NCBI GenBank assembly: GCA_039938515.1 | Contig: JBDUUL010000009.1 | Location: forward strand, 1 to 64,000 | Direction of reading: 5' to 3' | Length of the DNA: 64,000 nt | Origin: Nitrososphaera sp. | GTDB taxonomy: Archaea; Thermoproteota; Nitrososphaeria; Nitrososphaerales; Nitrososphaeraceae | In this document: one piece after another, positions 7,208-15,572 of the stretch | Layout of the letters: each line of letters begins with the position of its first letter | How positions within the stretch are numbered: position 1 is the stretch's first letter | Translations under genes and position numbers: made by a program | The notes under the pieces: generated by a model | Database searches by the model: none | Seen by the model: only the letters and a program-made list of their open reading frames with translations | Told to the model about the DNA's origin: nothing

Positions 7208-7475
7208 GAGCTTAGTATCAATCCATCAATATTAAAACGGTAGTGTTTTCGCCGGGAATGACGCTCATTTCATTTCCTTTCCGCGAAATAACCCGAGAGG
7301 AGTTTGCAATTTGTGGCTATCGTTCTGTTCCTGCGCGAAGGTCCCTGATCAGCCCTTCATTCAGCGTCGCAGGGTGCTTCTGCTCGTCCGCCCTTATTTT
7401 ACGCCCAATTCATCCAACTGCGGCTTGCCCTGTATTCCATGTTAGTTCCATCATGACCAAAAGAATCGAGAAGGA

Positions 7476-8276
7476 TCATACCAGTACCTTCTTTGCGAGT
7501 TCCGCGACGCCCTTTATCGTATGTTCTGAGGACTCTACGAATCTTACGCCCTTTCTCTGAAGCTCGGTGCTTGTCTGCGGGCCGATGGATATCGCCTTAA
7601 TGTTCCGCTTTATCTCATCAACGCCGAGGCCATGCCTCGAACTGCTTGAAAGGGCAGAATCCAGGATGTCGAAAAAATTCCTCACGTTTGACGCGCTTGT
7701 AAAAACGACTGCATCGATTTTCCGGCTTGACAGCTCGGTGGCAAATTCAATCAGCTCTTGCGATGGCTTTGTTGCTTCGACGGAATATGTCTTGATTTCA
7801 TCAACCAGCATGCCTAATTCGGTCAAGGCATCTGCAAGCTGCCTGTCAGCTTGCATGCTGCGCGGGACGATTATCCTTTTTCCGGCGGGGTTCTTGGACG
7901 AGAACAAATCGATCAGGCCTGCCGTCGAAAAGTTTGCTGGCATTTCGGCCTTGTCTATCCCAAATTCCATGAGGGCCTCGCGAGTTTTCGGGCCCACCGC
8001 GATCACACTTCTACTCTTGAGTTCAGAGACAAGACTCTCGCGGTTTGCAATTTCAAAAAGCACGCGAACCGACTGAGGGCTCAGAAATGCGCAGTAGTCG
8101 TGGTCCTTTTCCCGGAGGAGTTTTAGGAATGCATCCCCGGCTGCTTTTCCTGCAGGTCTAACCGACATTGTTCTGACCGGGATGACCCTGACTCCCTCCG
8201 GCGCCATCAGGGAAACGAATTCTCGGGCAGTTAACGCATCCCTGGTTATTGCAACAGTCTTGCCCTTAAGGCTCAA
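7476..8276 (-). CDS. hemD: Uroporphyrinogen-III synthase
   Basis: 266 residues with the two-lobed HemD pattern: VAITRD near the start, SPQSVRVLF, VIAVGPKTREAL, GKRIIVPRS, and VVFTSASNVRNFFDIL before a final KAISIGPQTSTEL. It cyclises hydroxymethylbilane to uroporphyrinogen III. The TTG at 8276 immediately follows the cobA stop (TAA at 8277-8279), so the two are translationally linked. It is the last gene of hemL-hemC-cobA-hemD. Identification is supported strongly by operon context, since HemD sequences are divergent. Confidence 0.9.
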   Translation of the reverse strand: MSLKGKTVAITRDALTAREFVSLMAPEGVRVIPVRTMSVRPAGKAAGDAFLKLLREKDHDYCAFLSPQSVRVLFEIANRESLVSELKSRSVIAVGPKTREALMEFGIDKAEMPANFSTAGLIDLFSSKNPAGKRIIVPRSMQADRQLADALTELGMLVDEIKTYSVEATKPSQELIEFATELSSRKIDAVVFTSASNVRNFFDILDSALSSSSRHGLGVDEIKRNIKAISIGPQTSTELQRKGVRFVESSEHTIKGVAELAKKVLV

Positions 8277-9050
8277 TTAGGCGCCGTCGACCTTTTCCCT
8301 GAACCAGCCGCCAATCCGGCCCCGGACAGACACGACGTCGCCTATCACAATTATAGCAGGCGGCTTTACGCCGGAGCGCGCTGCCACCGATGCGATATTC
8401 TCAAGCGTACCCGTGACAGTCCGCTGCGACGGCGTAGTGCCGTTTTCCACAATCGCAACGGGAGTTGACGCTTTGCGTCCCGAGGATACCAGCTCGCGTG
8501 AAATCTGCTCGAGCTGGCCAATGCCCATCAAGACGACGATGGTGTCCGTAGCCTTGGCAAGCATGGACCAGTTCACCGACGAGGCCGAATCCTTCTTGCC
8601 TTCCTCCTCATGCCCCGTCACGATGCTCACCGAAGAGGCGTAGGAGCGGTGTGTAAGCGGTATTCCTGCATAGGTCGCCGAGCCGACCGCCGACGAGATG
8701 CCCGGGACAATTTCAAATTCTATCCCGTTCTCTACAAGATATTCGGCTTCCTCCGCGCCGCGGCCAAAGATGAACGGATCGCCGCCTTTTAGTCGCAGGA
8801 CGCTGAGGCCCTGTTTTGCGTATTCGACCATCTTGCGGTTTGTCTCTTCCTGGTGCGTGGTCGGATCGCCCACCGCTCTTCCAACGTAAATCTTGAGCGC
8901 GCCCGGCGAAACCTGCGAGATTATGTCAGTCGAGACCAGCCTGTCATAGAGTACTACACCGCACGTCTTGAGCAGCCCTGCGGCCTTTACCGTCAGGAGG
9001 CCGGGGTCGCCGGGGCCAGCGCCACAGATGTATACCTTGCCGTAAGCCAA
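8277..9050 (-). CDS. cobA: Uroporphyrinogen-III C-methyltransferase (SUMT)
   Basis: 257 residues of the tetrapyrrole methylase family: N-terminal CGAGPGDPGLLT (SAM/substrate loop), VLYDRLVS, LRLKGGDPFIFGRG, VPGISSA, and a C-terminal PPAIIVIGDVV. The enzyme methylates uroporphyrinogen III twice to precorrin-2, the branch to siroheme, heme by the alternative route, and cobalamin. Start is a TTG directly after the hemC stop. Length is normal for a stand-alone SUMT without a fused CysG oxidase/ferrochelatase domain. Thaumarchaea are known cobalamin producers, so both sinks are plausible. Confidence 0.95.
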   Translation of the reverse strand: MAYGKVYICGAGPGDPGLLTVKAAGLLKTCGVVLYDRLVSTDIISQVSPGALKIYVGRAVGDPTTHQEETNRKMVEYAKQGLSVLRLKGGDPFIFGRGAEEAEYLVENGIEFEIVPGISSAVGSATYAGIPLTHRSYASSVSIVTGHEEEGKKDSASSVNWSMLAKATDTIVVLMGIGQLEQISRELVSSGRKASTPVAIVENGTTPSQRTVTGTLENIASVAARSGVKPPAIIVIGDVVSVRGRIGGWFREKVDGA

Positions 9051-10049
9051 CTAGACTTCGGTCCCTCCCTTGCCGTTCCATTCTTCGACTGCGCGCCTCC
9101 ACCCCTGCGCCAGCTCCAGTGCTCCTGCAGCGACTAGCTTTTTTGCGACGCTCTTGCCGAGCTGTTCCGCATAACGGGCTTCTCCTGATTCCCTAAGCGT
9201 GATGTTCTGGCTGCCGTCGGCTGAAAAAATGCTGGTGTGCAGGGTCATCCTGCCGGGTTTTGAAGTCGCAACCGCGCCGAGTGGGAACCTGCAGCCGCCT
9301 TCAAGCAGTTCCACCACGGACCTTTCGGCAACCACCTCGGCTCTTGACTTGGAGTCCTCAATCTGCTGAAGCATCCGCCGGATCTTTTGGTCTTTTTTCC
9401 TGCAGACGATTGCTATCGCGCCCTGCCCCGGAGCCGGCACAAAGTCGCGCAGAGAAAATGTTTCCGAGATTACGTGGCGCATCTGAAGCCTGGATAGACC
9501 CGCATAGGCAAGCATAATTGCGTCAAACTCTCCGGATTCGGCCTTTCTTACGCGCGATTCGATGTTCCCGCGCACCGGACTCACGGCCAAATCCTGCCGG
9601 AATCGCAGGAGCTGGACTGCCCTGCGCAGGCTGCTGGTCCCGACTCGCGCTCGCGGTCTGAGCTGCTCAAGTTTCCGGCCGCCCATGCCAACGAGCACGT
9701 CGTTTGGCCTGGCACGCTTTGGAACGCAACCGATCACAAGTTCACTGCTAAGATCCGAGGGGACGTCCTTCAAGCTGTGAACGGCAAAGTCCGCCCGTCC
9801 CTCGAGAACGGCTTCGTTTACCTGCTTTTCAAAGATGCCTTTCTGATCCATTCTAAACAGAGGCCGTCTCCTGTCCAGATCGCCGGTCGTTTTCACCTCG
9901 ACGACCTCAAAGTCCCCGCGAAAGCCCGACCTCCGGAGTAGCCGGAGCACGATTGCCGTCTGGGCCAGCGCCAGCTTGCTCCCTCGTGTCGCTACGCCGA
10001 TTGAACCGCTGCCTTTTGGTTTTGCGATCATTTTGTTTTCCAAGTTCAC
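9051..10049 (-). CDS. hemC: Hydroxymethylbilane synthase (porphobilinogen deaminase)
   Basis: 332 residues. Motifs: GVATRGSKLALAQT near the start, the KGIFEKQVNEAVLEG helix, FAVHSLKDVP with the catalytic Asp of the family, VGTSSLRR, and LLEGGCRFPLGAV where C253 should carry the dipyrromethane cofactor. It polymerises four porphobilinogens to hydroxymethylbilane in the cytosol. The first bases overlap the hemL stop by 4 nt (10046-10049), showing translational coupling. The first 12 residues look non-conserved, so the true start could be the internal ATG at codon 7. Confidence 0.95.
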   Translation of the reverse strand: MNLENKMIAKPKGSGSIGVATRGSKLALAQTAIVLRLLRRSGFRGDFEVVEVKTTGDLDRRRPLFRMDQKGIFEKQVNEAVLEGRADFAVHSLKDVPSDLSSELVIGCVPKRARPNDVLVGMGGRKLEQLRPRARVGTSSLRRAVQLLRFRQDLAVSPVRGNIESRVRKAESGEFDAIMLAYAGLSRLQMRHVISETFSLRDFVPAPGQGAIAIVCRKKDQKIRRMLQQIEDSKSRAEVVAERSVVELLEGGCRFPLGAVATSKPGRMTLHTSIFSADGSQNITLRESGEARYAEQLGKSVAKKLVAAGALELAQGWRRAVEEWNGKGGTEV

Positions 10050-11362
10050 GGTGCCGTACTCTGCTTTTCCTTGATTTTCCTGAAAGCATCCCCGTATGCT
10101 TCGATCGTCCTGTCCCCGTCATCCTCGGTGTGGGCATATGAAACAAAACAGGTCTCGAATTGTGATGGCGGGATAAAGATATCTTTCTTTAGCAGCTCGT
10201 CAAAGAGCCGGCGAAACGATCCGAGGTCGGACTTTCTTGCGCTTGAATCGTCCCTGACGCGCTCGCGGGTAAAGAAGATCTGAAACATCGAACCGATAGA
10301 ATTTATCGTGTAATCAAGAGTCCCAGACAGCCTGTCTTCCATCTCCTGCCTGATGCCTTCCACTATCCTGTCGCAGCGTCTGGCAATTGAAGGATAGATG
10401 GAATTCTTGCCCGCAGACAGCACCTCGAGAGTGGCAATTGCCGCGGTGACGGAGACAGGGTTGCCCGCAAACGTACTGGCCTGGTAGACCCTGCCCGAAG
10501 GGGCGAGCTGCTCCATTATCTCACGCCTGCCGGAAATGGCGGCGATTGGGAAACCGTTTCCAAGCGCCTTTGCAAAAGTGGCAAGGTCGGGCTTGACTCC
10601 CAGAAATTCACTTACGCCGCCAAGGGCAAGCCTAAAGCCTGTAACGACTTCATCGAAAACAAGTACAATCCCGTGCTTTTCGGTAATTGACCTCACTTCA
10701 TTAAGGTAGTTCTTGTCTGGCAAAACAAGCCCAATGTTTGCCAGGACAGGTTCCATCAGCAGACATGCACAGTCGGCATTCTTCTTTACAGCATCCTCAA
10801 GGGCGGCTGTGTCGTTGTATGGTATGACGATTGTGCTTGCGGCGGCCTCCTGCAGGACACCTTCAGAAGCCGGAAGGCCTGCCGCGCCCGAACCGGCCTT
10901 TGCGAGTACATAGTCATGTGCGCCATGGTATCCCCCTTCTAGTTTTATCACCTTCTTCCTTTTCGTAAACGCACGGGAGAGGCGTATAGCATGCATCGTC
11001 GCTTCAGACCCGGTATTTACAAGCCTCGACATTTCCGCACATGGGACTGTCTTTGAGATAAGTTCCGCCAGCCGGATTTCTTTTTCGGTCGGCGTACAGA
11101 AGAGCGTGCCATTGTCAAGTTGAGCCTTGACTGCGTCGATTACTGCAGGGTAGGAATGACCCAGAAGGACTCCTCCATAACCCATGCAATAGTCCGTGAG
11201 CGTTTTATGATCTGCAGTCACGAGCTTGCTCCCGCGGGCAGAGACTGCAAAGAACGGATATGGTTCGTAAAACCTCACCGGGCTATTGACCCCGCCAGGA
11301 ATAGTCTTTCTGGCCCGGGCATATAGCTGTGCAGATTTGGTGCTAGTCGATGCCGGCGGCAA
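10046..11362 (-). CDS. hemL: Glutamate-1-semialdehyde 2,1-aminomutase
   Basis: 438 residues of class-III aminotransferase fold: IPGGVNSPVR at the start, LVNTGSEATMHAIRLSRAFT, GGYHGAHD, LVFDEVVTGFR, and the PLP lysine K265 in FAKALGNGFPIAA. It converts glutamate-1-semialdehyde to 5-aminolevulinate (C5 pathway). TTG start at 11362, supported by a TATA box at 11381-11395 giving a near-leaderless mRNA. First gene of the hemL-hemC-cobA-hemD operon; hemA and hemB are not in the window. Confidence 0.96.
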   Translation of the reverse strand: MPPASTSTKSAQLYARARKTIPGGVNSPVRFYEPYPFFAVSARGSKLVTADHKTLTDYCMGYGGVLLGHSYPAVIDAVKAQLDNGTLFCTPTEKEIRLAELISKTVPCAEMSRLVNTGSEATMHAIRLSRAFTKRKKVIKLEGGYHGAHDYVLAKAGSGAAGLPASEGVLQEAAASTIVIPYNDTAALEDAVKKNADCACLLMEPVLANIGLVLPDKNYLNEVRSITEKHGIVLVFDEVVTGFRLALGGVSEFLGVKPDLATFAKALGNGFPIAAISGRREIMEQLAPSGRVYQASTFAGNPVSVTAAIATLEVLSAGKNSIYPSIARRCDRIVEGIRQEMEDRLSGTLDYTINSIGSMFQIFFTRERVRDDSSARKSDLGSFRRLFDELLKKDIFIPPSQFETCFVSYAHTEDDGDRTIEAYGDAFRKIKEKQSTAP

Positions 11363-11380
11363 GCAGCGATTAGGATGTTT

Positions 11381-11395
11381 CTAAGCATATAAAAG
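11381..11395 (-). promoter_or_regulatory. TATA box of the heme operon
   Basis: On the minus strand CTTTTATATGCTTAG, about 20-33 nt before the hemL TTG. Confidence 0.5.
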
Positions 11396-11429
11396 TCATC
11401 AATTTGCATGATAAGGAACAGCCGGACCC

Positions 11430-11912
11430 ATGCAAGAACTCACTCGCCTCCTCACTGAACTTCGCGCAAACGTTGAATCAAACAGAGCTTCCATAGAGGT
11501 GTCGCTCTCAAAAAGTCCGAACATGGCATACCGTCAGGTCAATGAACTTGCCAAGTTCGTCGGCTTGAGGCACTCGCTCGACCTGCAGCTCCACTTTCCA
11601 AATCCGGCAAGCATTACGGATGTCTCTTCGTACGGCTCGGAGAACGTCGGGATTGTTTTTGATAAATTCAAAAGAAACTTTCCGATACCTCGTGATGTAA
11701 TCAAGCAAAAAGCCGCAGAGGTACTTGGCAGCGAGATCAAAGCCCAAGACGCCTACATGTACGAAGGCAAGGAGGGTGTCAGAGTAATAATCAAAGTCGG
11801 TCAAAGAATCGAAATACTTCCCGGTTCAGTTCACTTTTGGTGCAAGATTGATTCTCAGGTTCGCGATTTTGGAGATTGGTTGCTTGAGAACGTCTACGCC
11901 GTCAGAAAATAA
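11430..11912 (+). CDS. Conserved-looking hypothetical cytosolic protein
   Basis: 160 residues from an ATG, transcribed divergently from hemL. It has an N-terminal amphipathic helix (ELTRLLTELRANVESN), a middle part with FVGLRHSLDLQLHF, and a C-terminal beta-rich section (GVRVIIKVGQRIEILPGSVHFWCKI). There is no signal peptide, metal motif or recognised domain. Reading-frame quality and the promoter-like divergent arrangement support a real gene. Not recognised. Confidence 0.6.
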   Translation: MQELTRLLTELRANVESNRASIEVSLSKSPNMAYRQVNELAKFVGLRHSLDLQLHFPNPASITDVSSYGSENVGIVFDKFKRNFPIPRDVIKQKAAEVLGSEIKAQDAYMYEGKEGVRVIIKVGQRIEILPGSVHFWCKIDSQVRDFGDWLLENVYAVRK

Positions 11913-11927
11913 GTTACATCAAAGCCT

Positions 11928-12629
11928 TCAACTCTCGGTCTTGTTTGAGAGCAGCTGGTAGCTGTAAAGGGGTTGATCCTGCTGGTCAAATACCTGCGCT
12001 TTCACAGGGAAAGGAGCATCGTGCGGGAACCAGATCTTGCTGGTCTGGTTTTGAAGCTGATATGACAGCACGAAAGCGTTAAATGTTCCGGCGGGAGTGG
12101 TTACGTCCTCTTTTCCGGTAACCCTTATGGTTGTATAAGAGGAGCCATAAATTAGCGTGTCCCATGGCGCGCCGATTACAAAGTATTTTGGCTGGCCGCC
12201 GTTAAAGCTCATGTCCAGGACGTTTAGAATAGATGACTTGACCGGTTCGTAGTAAGGCCTGAAATCCTTTGGCACCTCACCCTCAATCGTAAGCTGCCGG
12301 GAAAAATTCAGGGTTTCCTGCTTTGTAGGCGAACTTGCGTTCGTCACGCTGACTGCAGTTCTCCAGTCCTTTCCTGTATCATGAAAGACCATGGAAACCT
12401 TCGCTGACTTTAGCGAACTGTTAGGTCCGACCGAGTCCAAGTTGTAAGTCAGAGCAGTCCCGTTGTGGATCCCCTGCCCTACGTGATAAACGTCCTTGTC
12501 CGTAGGGGGGTTGAAGATACTCGCGCCGCTTCCAAAGCCGCCGCCGGATGCGATAATTCCGAGGCTGACGCTCACGCCCAGCGCTGCGAAAATAAGAGAA
12601 GTGAGCAGGACGCGGCGTTTCGGAGACAC
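11928..12629 (-). CDS. Membrane-anchored extracytoplasmic protein, unknown
   Basis: 233 residues with a GTG start. A basic N-terminus (SPKRR) and a hydrophobic helix (VLLTSLIFAALGVSVSLGIIAS) form a signal anchor. The rest is beta-strand rich (GTALTYNLDSVG, SAKVSMVFHDTGKDWRTAVSV, YTTIRVTGKEDVTTPAGTFNAFVLSYQL, SKIWFPHDAPFPVKAQVF), resembling lipoprotein-like folds that monitor or carry hydrophobic material. The TPAGTFNAFVL motif is typical of this type of exported protein. Function unknown. Confidence 0.65.
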   Translation of the reverse strand: MSPKRRVLLTSLIFAALGVSVSLGIIASGGGFGSGASIFNPPTDKDVYHVGQGIHNGTALTYNLDSVGPNSSLKSAKVSMVFHDTGKDWRTAVSVTNASSPTKQETLNFSRQLTIEGEVPKDFRPYYEPVKSSILNVLDMSFNGGQPKYFVIGAPWDTLIYGSSYTTIRVTGKEDVTTPAGTFNAFVLSYQLQNQTSKIWFPHDAPFPVKAQVFDQQDQPLYSYQLLSNKTES

Positions 12630-12708
12630 ACGCGTATTGACCTGCTGCGATTAATTATATCTTGTCTCACAACGACGCGTTGGCGCCCCGCCGGGGCTTT
12701 TTTTGACG

Positions 12709-12969
12709 CTACTTTTCTATCGCGTCTGGTGCGACAAATTCTCCTATCTGGTTGTAGATCTTTAGGAAACGGTTGCCTTTGTCGGTGGTCCGGTATACTT
12801 GCTCGCCCTCGACATACTCTAGGAGATCATTTTCCACTAGCACGCTGAGGTACTCTTTCAGCTGTGCATATGATAAGAAAGCACGGTACATGATCTTTGT
12901 CTTCGTGACGCCGCCATTCGCAGCTTCTAGAATCTGTGCAGTTATGTCCGTTCTGCTTCTATATTTCAT
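12709..12969 (-). CDS. Winged helix-turn-helix transcription regulator (single domain)
   Basis: 86 residues, ATG at 12969. It is the short archaeal wHTH type: helix ITAQILEAANGG, the turn with VTKTKIMYRAFLSYAQLKEYLSVLVENDLL (recognition helix), then the wing EYVEGEQVYRTTDKGNRFLKIYNQIGE. This architecture (HTH_45-like) is abundant in thaumarchaea. It may regulate the adjacent exported protein gene or the 151-residue helical protein upstream. Targets unknown. Confidence 0.88.
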   Translation of the reverse strand: MKYRSRTDITAQILEAANGGVTKTKIMYRAFLSYAQLKEYLSVLVENDLLEYVEGEQVYRTTDKGNRFLKIYNQIGEFVAPDAIEK

Positions 12970-13055
12970 GGCAGCAATAGATACCGACGTTGATAAAAGG
13001 ATCTCGAAGCATTTTGCAGGTAGATTATTCTGCGCTCGGACTGTACGTTCAGGTT

Positions 13056-13511
13056 CTATCTCGCTCTTATCTCACGTAGTAGCATTGCGAGTTCGCCCAT
13101 AATTGCAGCAATGGCTCTGACTACGTCTGTCGCCGCTAAACAAATTGATTCACCTACCTCTCGTTCGCCGACGCTGGGATTAGTGATGCTGCAATCAATG
13201 AAAACAGAGGCCGACTCTAAATGCCCTGCAGCCGAGGCCAGTTTCCCGTCCCGCTTGAGCCTGCTAACCGTCATGTCCAGATCCCTGCTTGCGTTTGCTA
13301 TCGATTCACTGGCAGCGGACAGTTTTTGCAGCTTCTTTACAGTCTCCGTTTCACTTAGCGTATGGATAACCTTGAGGGCAGAGACGGCTCCTTCGTGTAC
13401 CCTTGAGAGCGTTACCTTGAACTCGGGGGATGAGAGCATTTTCAAAACCGAGGAAGGATCGAAGTCAAGTCCAGAGTCTGCGGAATTCCCCTGATGCGAC
13501 TTTCCGGCCAT
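13056..13511 (-). CDS. Helical hypothetical protein
   Basis: 151 residues, ATG at 13511. Almost entirely alpha-helical: VLKMLSSPEFKVTLSRVHEGAV, ALKVIHTLSETETVKKLQKL, ASRDLDMTVSRLKRDG and a C-terminal VVRAIAAIMGELAMLLREIRAR. The first part faintly resembles DUF1641-type repeats, but this is not secure. No membrane helix. It sits between the wHTH gene and the EVE-domain gene on the same strand with gaps of 86 and 51 bases. Confidence 0.55.
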   Translation of the reverse strand: MAGKSHQGNSADSGLDFDPSSVLKMLSSPEFKVTLSRVHEGAVSALKVIHTLSETETVKKLQKLSAASESIANASRDLDMTVSRLKRDGKLASAAGHLESASVFIDCSITNPSVGEREVGESICLAATDVVRAIAAIMGELAMLLREIRAR

Positions 13512-13562
13512 GGCTCCCAGTTACCATGAATCATTCAGGATTAATTACTGAAAGGTAGATGG

Positions 13563-13991
13563 TTACAGAAGCTGGACCGCCTTGTCCGAGGATCTCAGAC
13601 CTGCCAACTCTGCAATTCGCGCCCATACATGAGGCGGGACCGGCATCACCGACAGCCTTGAAATTCGCACAAGCTCCCATTGCGCTAAGGCCTGGTCGCT
13701 CTTTATTTGTGACAGCTGCACCGGCTTTGGGAACCTCATGACGGGAGCCACTTCAACAAGCGTTGTTCCTCCCTCTACCGTGGTGACCTTGACTGCCTTC
13801 ATTATTCCGACGATTTGCTTTTCTTTCCCAGTATGGTAAAAGAGGATCGTGTCGCCCGAACAAACGGTCCGGAGGTGCTTTAGAGCCAGATTGTTTGAGA
13901 CCCCGTCCCAGACAGTCTTGCCTTCCTTTTCAAGTGCAGGGTATGAGTATGCTGACGGTTCCTGCTTGAAGAGCCACCGCTGCAATTCCAT
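13563..13991 (-). CDS. EVE domain protein (PUA-like, modified-base reader)
   Basis: 142 residues from the ATG at 13991 (a TTG lies at 13994). Signature of the EVE/thymocyte nuclear protein 1 family: RWLFKQEPSAYSY at the start, KTVWDGVSNNLALKHLRTV, GDTILFYHTGKEKQIVGIMKAV, and FPKPVQLSQIKSD. EVE domains bind modified nucleobases in DNA or RNA. No methylase or restriction gene is adjacent, so an RNA-related or housekeeping role is as likely as defence. Normal length for a stand-alone EVE protein. Confidence 0.9.
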   Translation of the reverse strand: MELQRWLFKQEPSAYSYPALEKEGKTVWDGVSNNLALKHLRTVCSGDTILFYHTGKEKQIVGIMKAVKVTTVEGGTTLVEVAPVMRFPKPVQLSQIKSDQALAQWELVRISRLSVMPVPPHVWARIAELAGLRSSDKAVQLL

Positions 13992-14003
13992 CAAACCGGG
14001 AAT

Positions 14004-14987
14004 TCATTGATTTAATAGTCTTGCTCCCGGTTTTGCAAAAGTTGGTTTGCGGGACTTTGTAAACCTGATTCCTTCCCGAAGCATTTTTTCATAGATCGAG
14101 ATGGCGGCCAAAGCCCCGGCCGCTACTGCCAGGACCACGTAGTGCCGGTCGCTGTCGACGTCGCCGGCTGCAAATACATTGGGAACGGAGGTTTCCTGTT
14201 TTATGTCAACTGCAACGTAGCCCTCGTCGAGCTTGCAACCAAGGCTCTCTGCGATTTCCACCTGAGGCAGGTAGCCCAGGTGGTAAAAGAGGACGTCTGC
14301 TCTGTATTTCTTGCCGCTTGAAGCAAGCAGTATTTTCGGTTTAGTGCCCTGTCCGCCGCTTATCTCCACAATGGTTTCGCCAGTGACAACTTTGATTCCA
14401 AGCGATGAAGCGTCTTGCTGGTCCTGCTCAGAAACCTCGCCTGGCGGCTTGATGAATACTCGAATGTTATTTGTCCATCCCAGAAACTCTTTTGCATATG
14501 CTACCGCGGCACTTCCACCCGATGCGATAATTGCAAGTCGTCTGCCTGCACTTTCAAGGCCGTCACAGTGCGGGCAGTGCCATGCACCATTTCCATCAAA
14601 CCTGTGAAAGTTTCTCACATCGGGTTTTACGTCACGAACGCCGGTGGCCAGAACCACGCTCCATACATCCAGAGTACGCTGCGCTCCATAGTAGACCCTG
14701 AAAAGGCCGTTTCGCAATTTCTTTACCCTCTTGACCCGTCCGGATATCCTGCTAACACTACGGTATCTGGCAATATCTTTTTGCGCGCACCTGATCAGCG
14801 TGGCGGGGGGTGACCCTTCAAATCCGAGATAGCCGTGAACAGCCTTCGACATCGCATTCCTCGTCCTCCGGCCGTCGTCGAAAAGAAACGTCGGAATAAG
14901 GTACCTGCCGAGCAAGAGGGCCGCAGAGTGCCCTGCGAAGCCACCCCCGATAACAGCGACCCTGAAAGCACGTTTTGATTCTGACAC
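14004..14987 (-). CDS. FAD-dependent thioredoxin reductase-like oxidoreductase
   Basis: About 327 residues from a GTG at 14987. FAD-binding VIGGGFAGHSAALLL at the N-terminus, a redox Cys pair in HCPHCDG (about C138/C141), a second nucleotide motif around IIASGGSAAVAYA, and the closing VFAAGDVDSDRH. Thioredoxin reductases normally have CxxC-D as here, so disulfide reduction is likely, with NAD(P)H as donor. The second motif is GSGG-like rather than a clean GGGDSA. The open frame continues to a TTG at 15044, but a TATA-like stretch at 15040-15055 makes an internal GTG (15017 or 14987) more likely. Confidence 0.85.
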   Translation of the reverse strand: MSESKRAFRVAVIGGGFAGHSAALLLGRYLIPTFLFDDGRRTRNAMSKAVHGYLGFEGSPPATLIRCAQKDIARYRSVSRISGRVKRVKKLRNGLFRVYYGAQRTLDVWSVVLATGVRDVKPDVRNFHRFDGNGAWHCPHCDGLESAGRRLAIIASGGSAAVAYAKEFLGWTNNIRVFIKPPGEVSEQDQQDASSLGIKVVTGETIVEISGGQGTKPKILLASSGKKYRADVLFYHLGYLPQVEIAESLGCKLDEGYVAVDIKQETSVPNVFAAGDVDSDRHYVVLAVAAGALAAISIYEKMLREGIRFTKSRKPTFAKPGARLLNQ

Positions 14988-15079
14988 ACTTACCCCGCGC
15001 CGGGTTGACCTAGGCACCTTGGGAGGACATATGACAAAAAACAATAAAACAAGTACACTTGGCCTGCACGCTCAACATA

Positions 15080-15090
15080 GTTATTTATTG
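15080..15090 (+). promoter_or_regulatory. TATA box of eL13
   Basis: GTTATTTATTG, 23-33 nt before the ATG at 15113. Confidence 0.5.
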
Positions 15091-15112
15091 AAGCGGTTGT
15101 GGTACATTTAAC

Positions 15113-15460
15113 ATGACCGATTCGGATTCAGCAGTTGTAATGCGAGATTTTGGCAATGTTGTAAGGGAGGGTCGCGGCTTTTCTCTTCCAGAGCTTGCCA
15201 GCGCAGGAATTAACCCGCACCACGCGAGGAGAGCCGGACTGAAAGTAGACGTGCTTCGAAAATCAGTGCACCAGGAAAACGTCGACAAGTTAGCGCCTCA
15301 CGCAAAGCGCATCAAGGAAGATCTGCTGGCAAAAAAGAACAGGCCGGCCAAACAGGCGCCTGCCAAGAAGGGAGCGTCCCAACCGGAGCCTCAAAAGGAG
15401 GAAGTAAAGGCCAAAGGAAGAAAGACTATTGGCCTAAGGCGGGCAAAGAAAAAAGACTGA
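15113..15460 (+). CDS. rpl13e: 50S ribosomal protein L13e (eL13)
   Basis: 115 residues. The eL13 core is read in REGRGFSLPELASAGINPHHARRAGLKVDVLRKS, a motif shared by eukaryotes and some archaea. The last 45 residues are Lys/Ala/Gln-rich with repeated AKK and end in RRAKKKD, as expected for an rRNA-binding extension. eL13 occurs in thaumarchaea and crenarchaea but not in most euryarchaea, which supports the organism assignment. Own promoter, followed by truD. Confidence 0.88.
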   Translation: MTDSDSAVVMRDFGNVVREGRGFSLPELASAGINPHHARRAGLKVDVLRKSVHQENVDKLAPHAKRIKEDLLAKKNRPAKQAPAKKGASQPEPQKEEVKAKGRKTIGLRRAKKKD

Positions 15461-15572
15461 TGGCAAGACGAAAAGCCTATCGGGCGCAGGTTCGGTCATC
15501 AACTTTAGCTGGATATGATTCCCTGCGCCGCTTCCAGGCCAAAGGGCGGCGAAATCTTGTCGGTGTTGCTTA

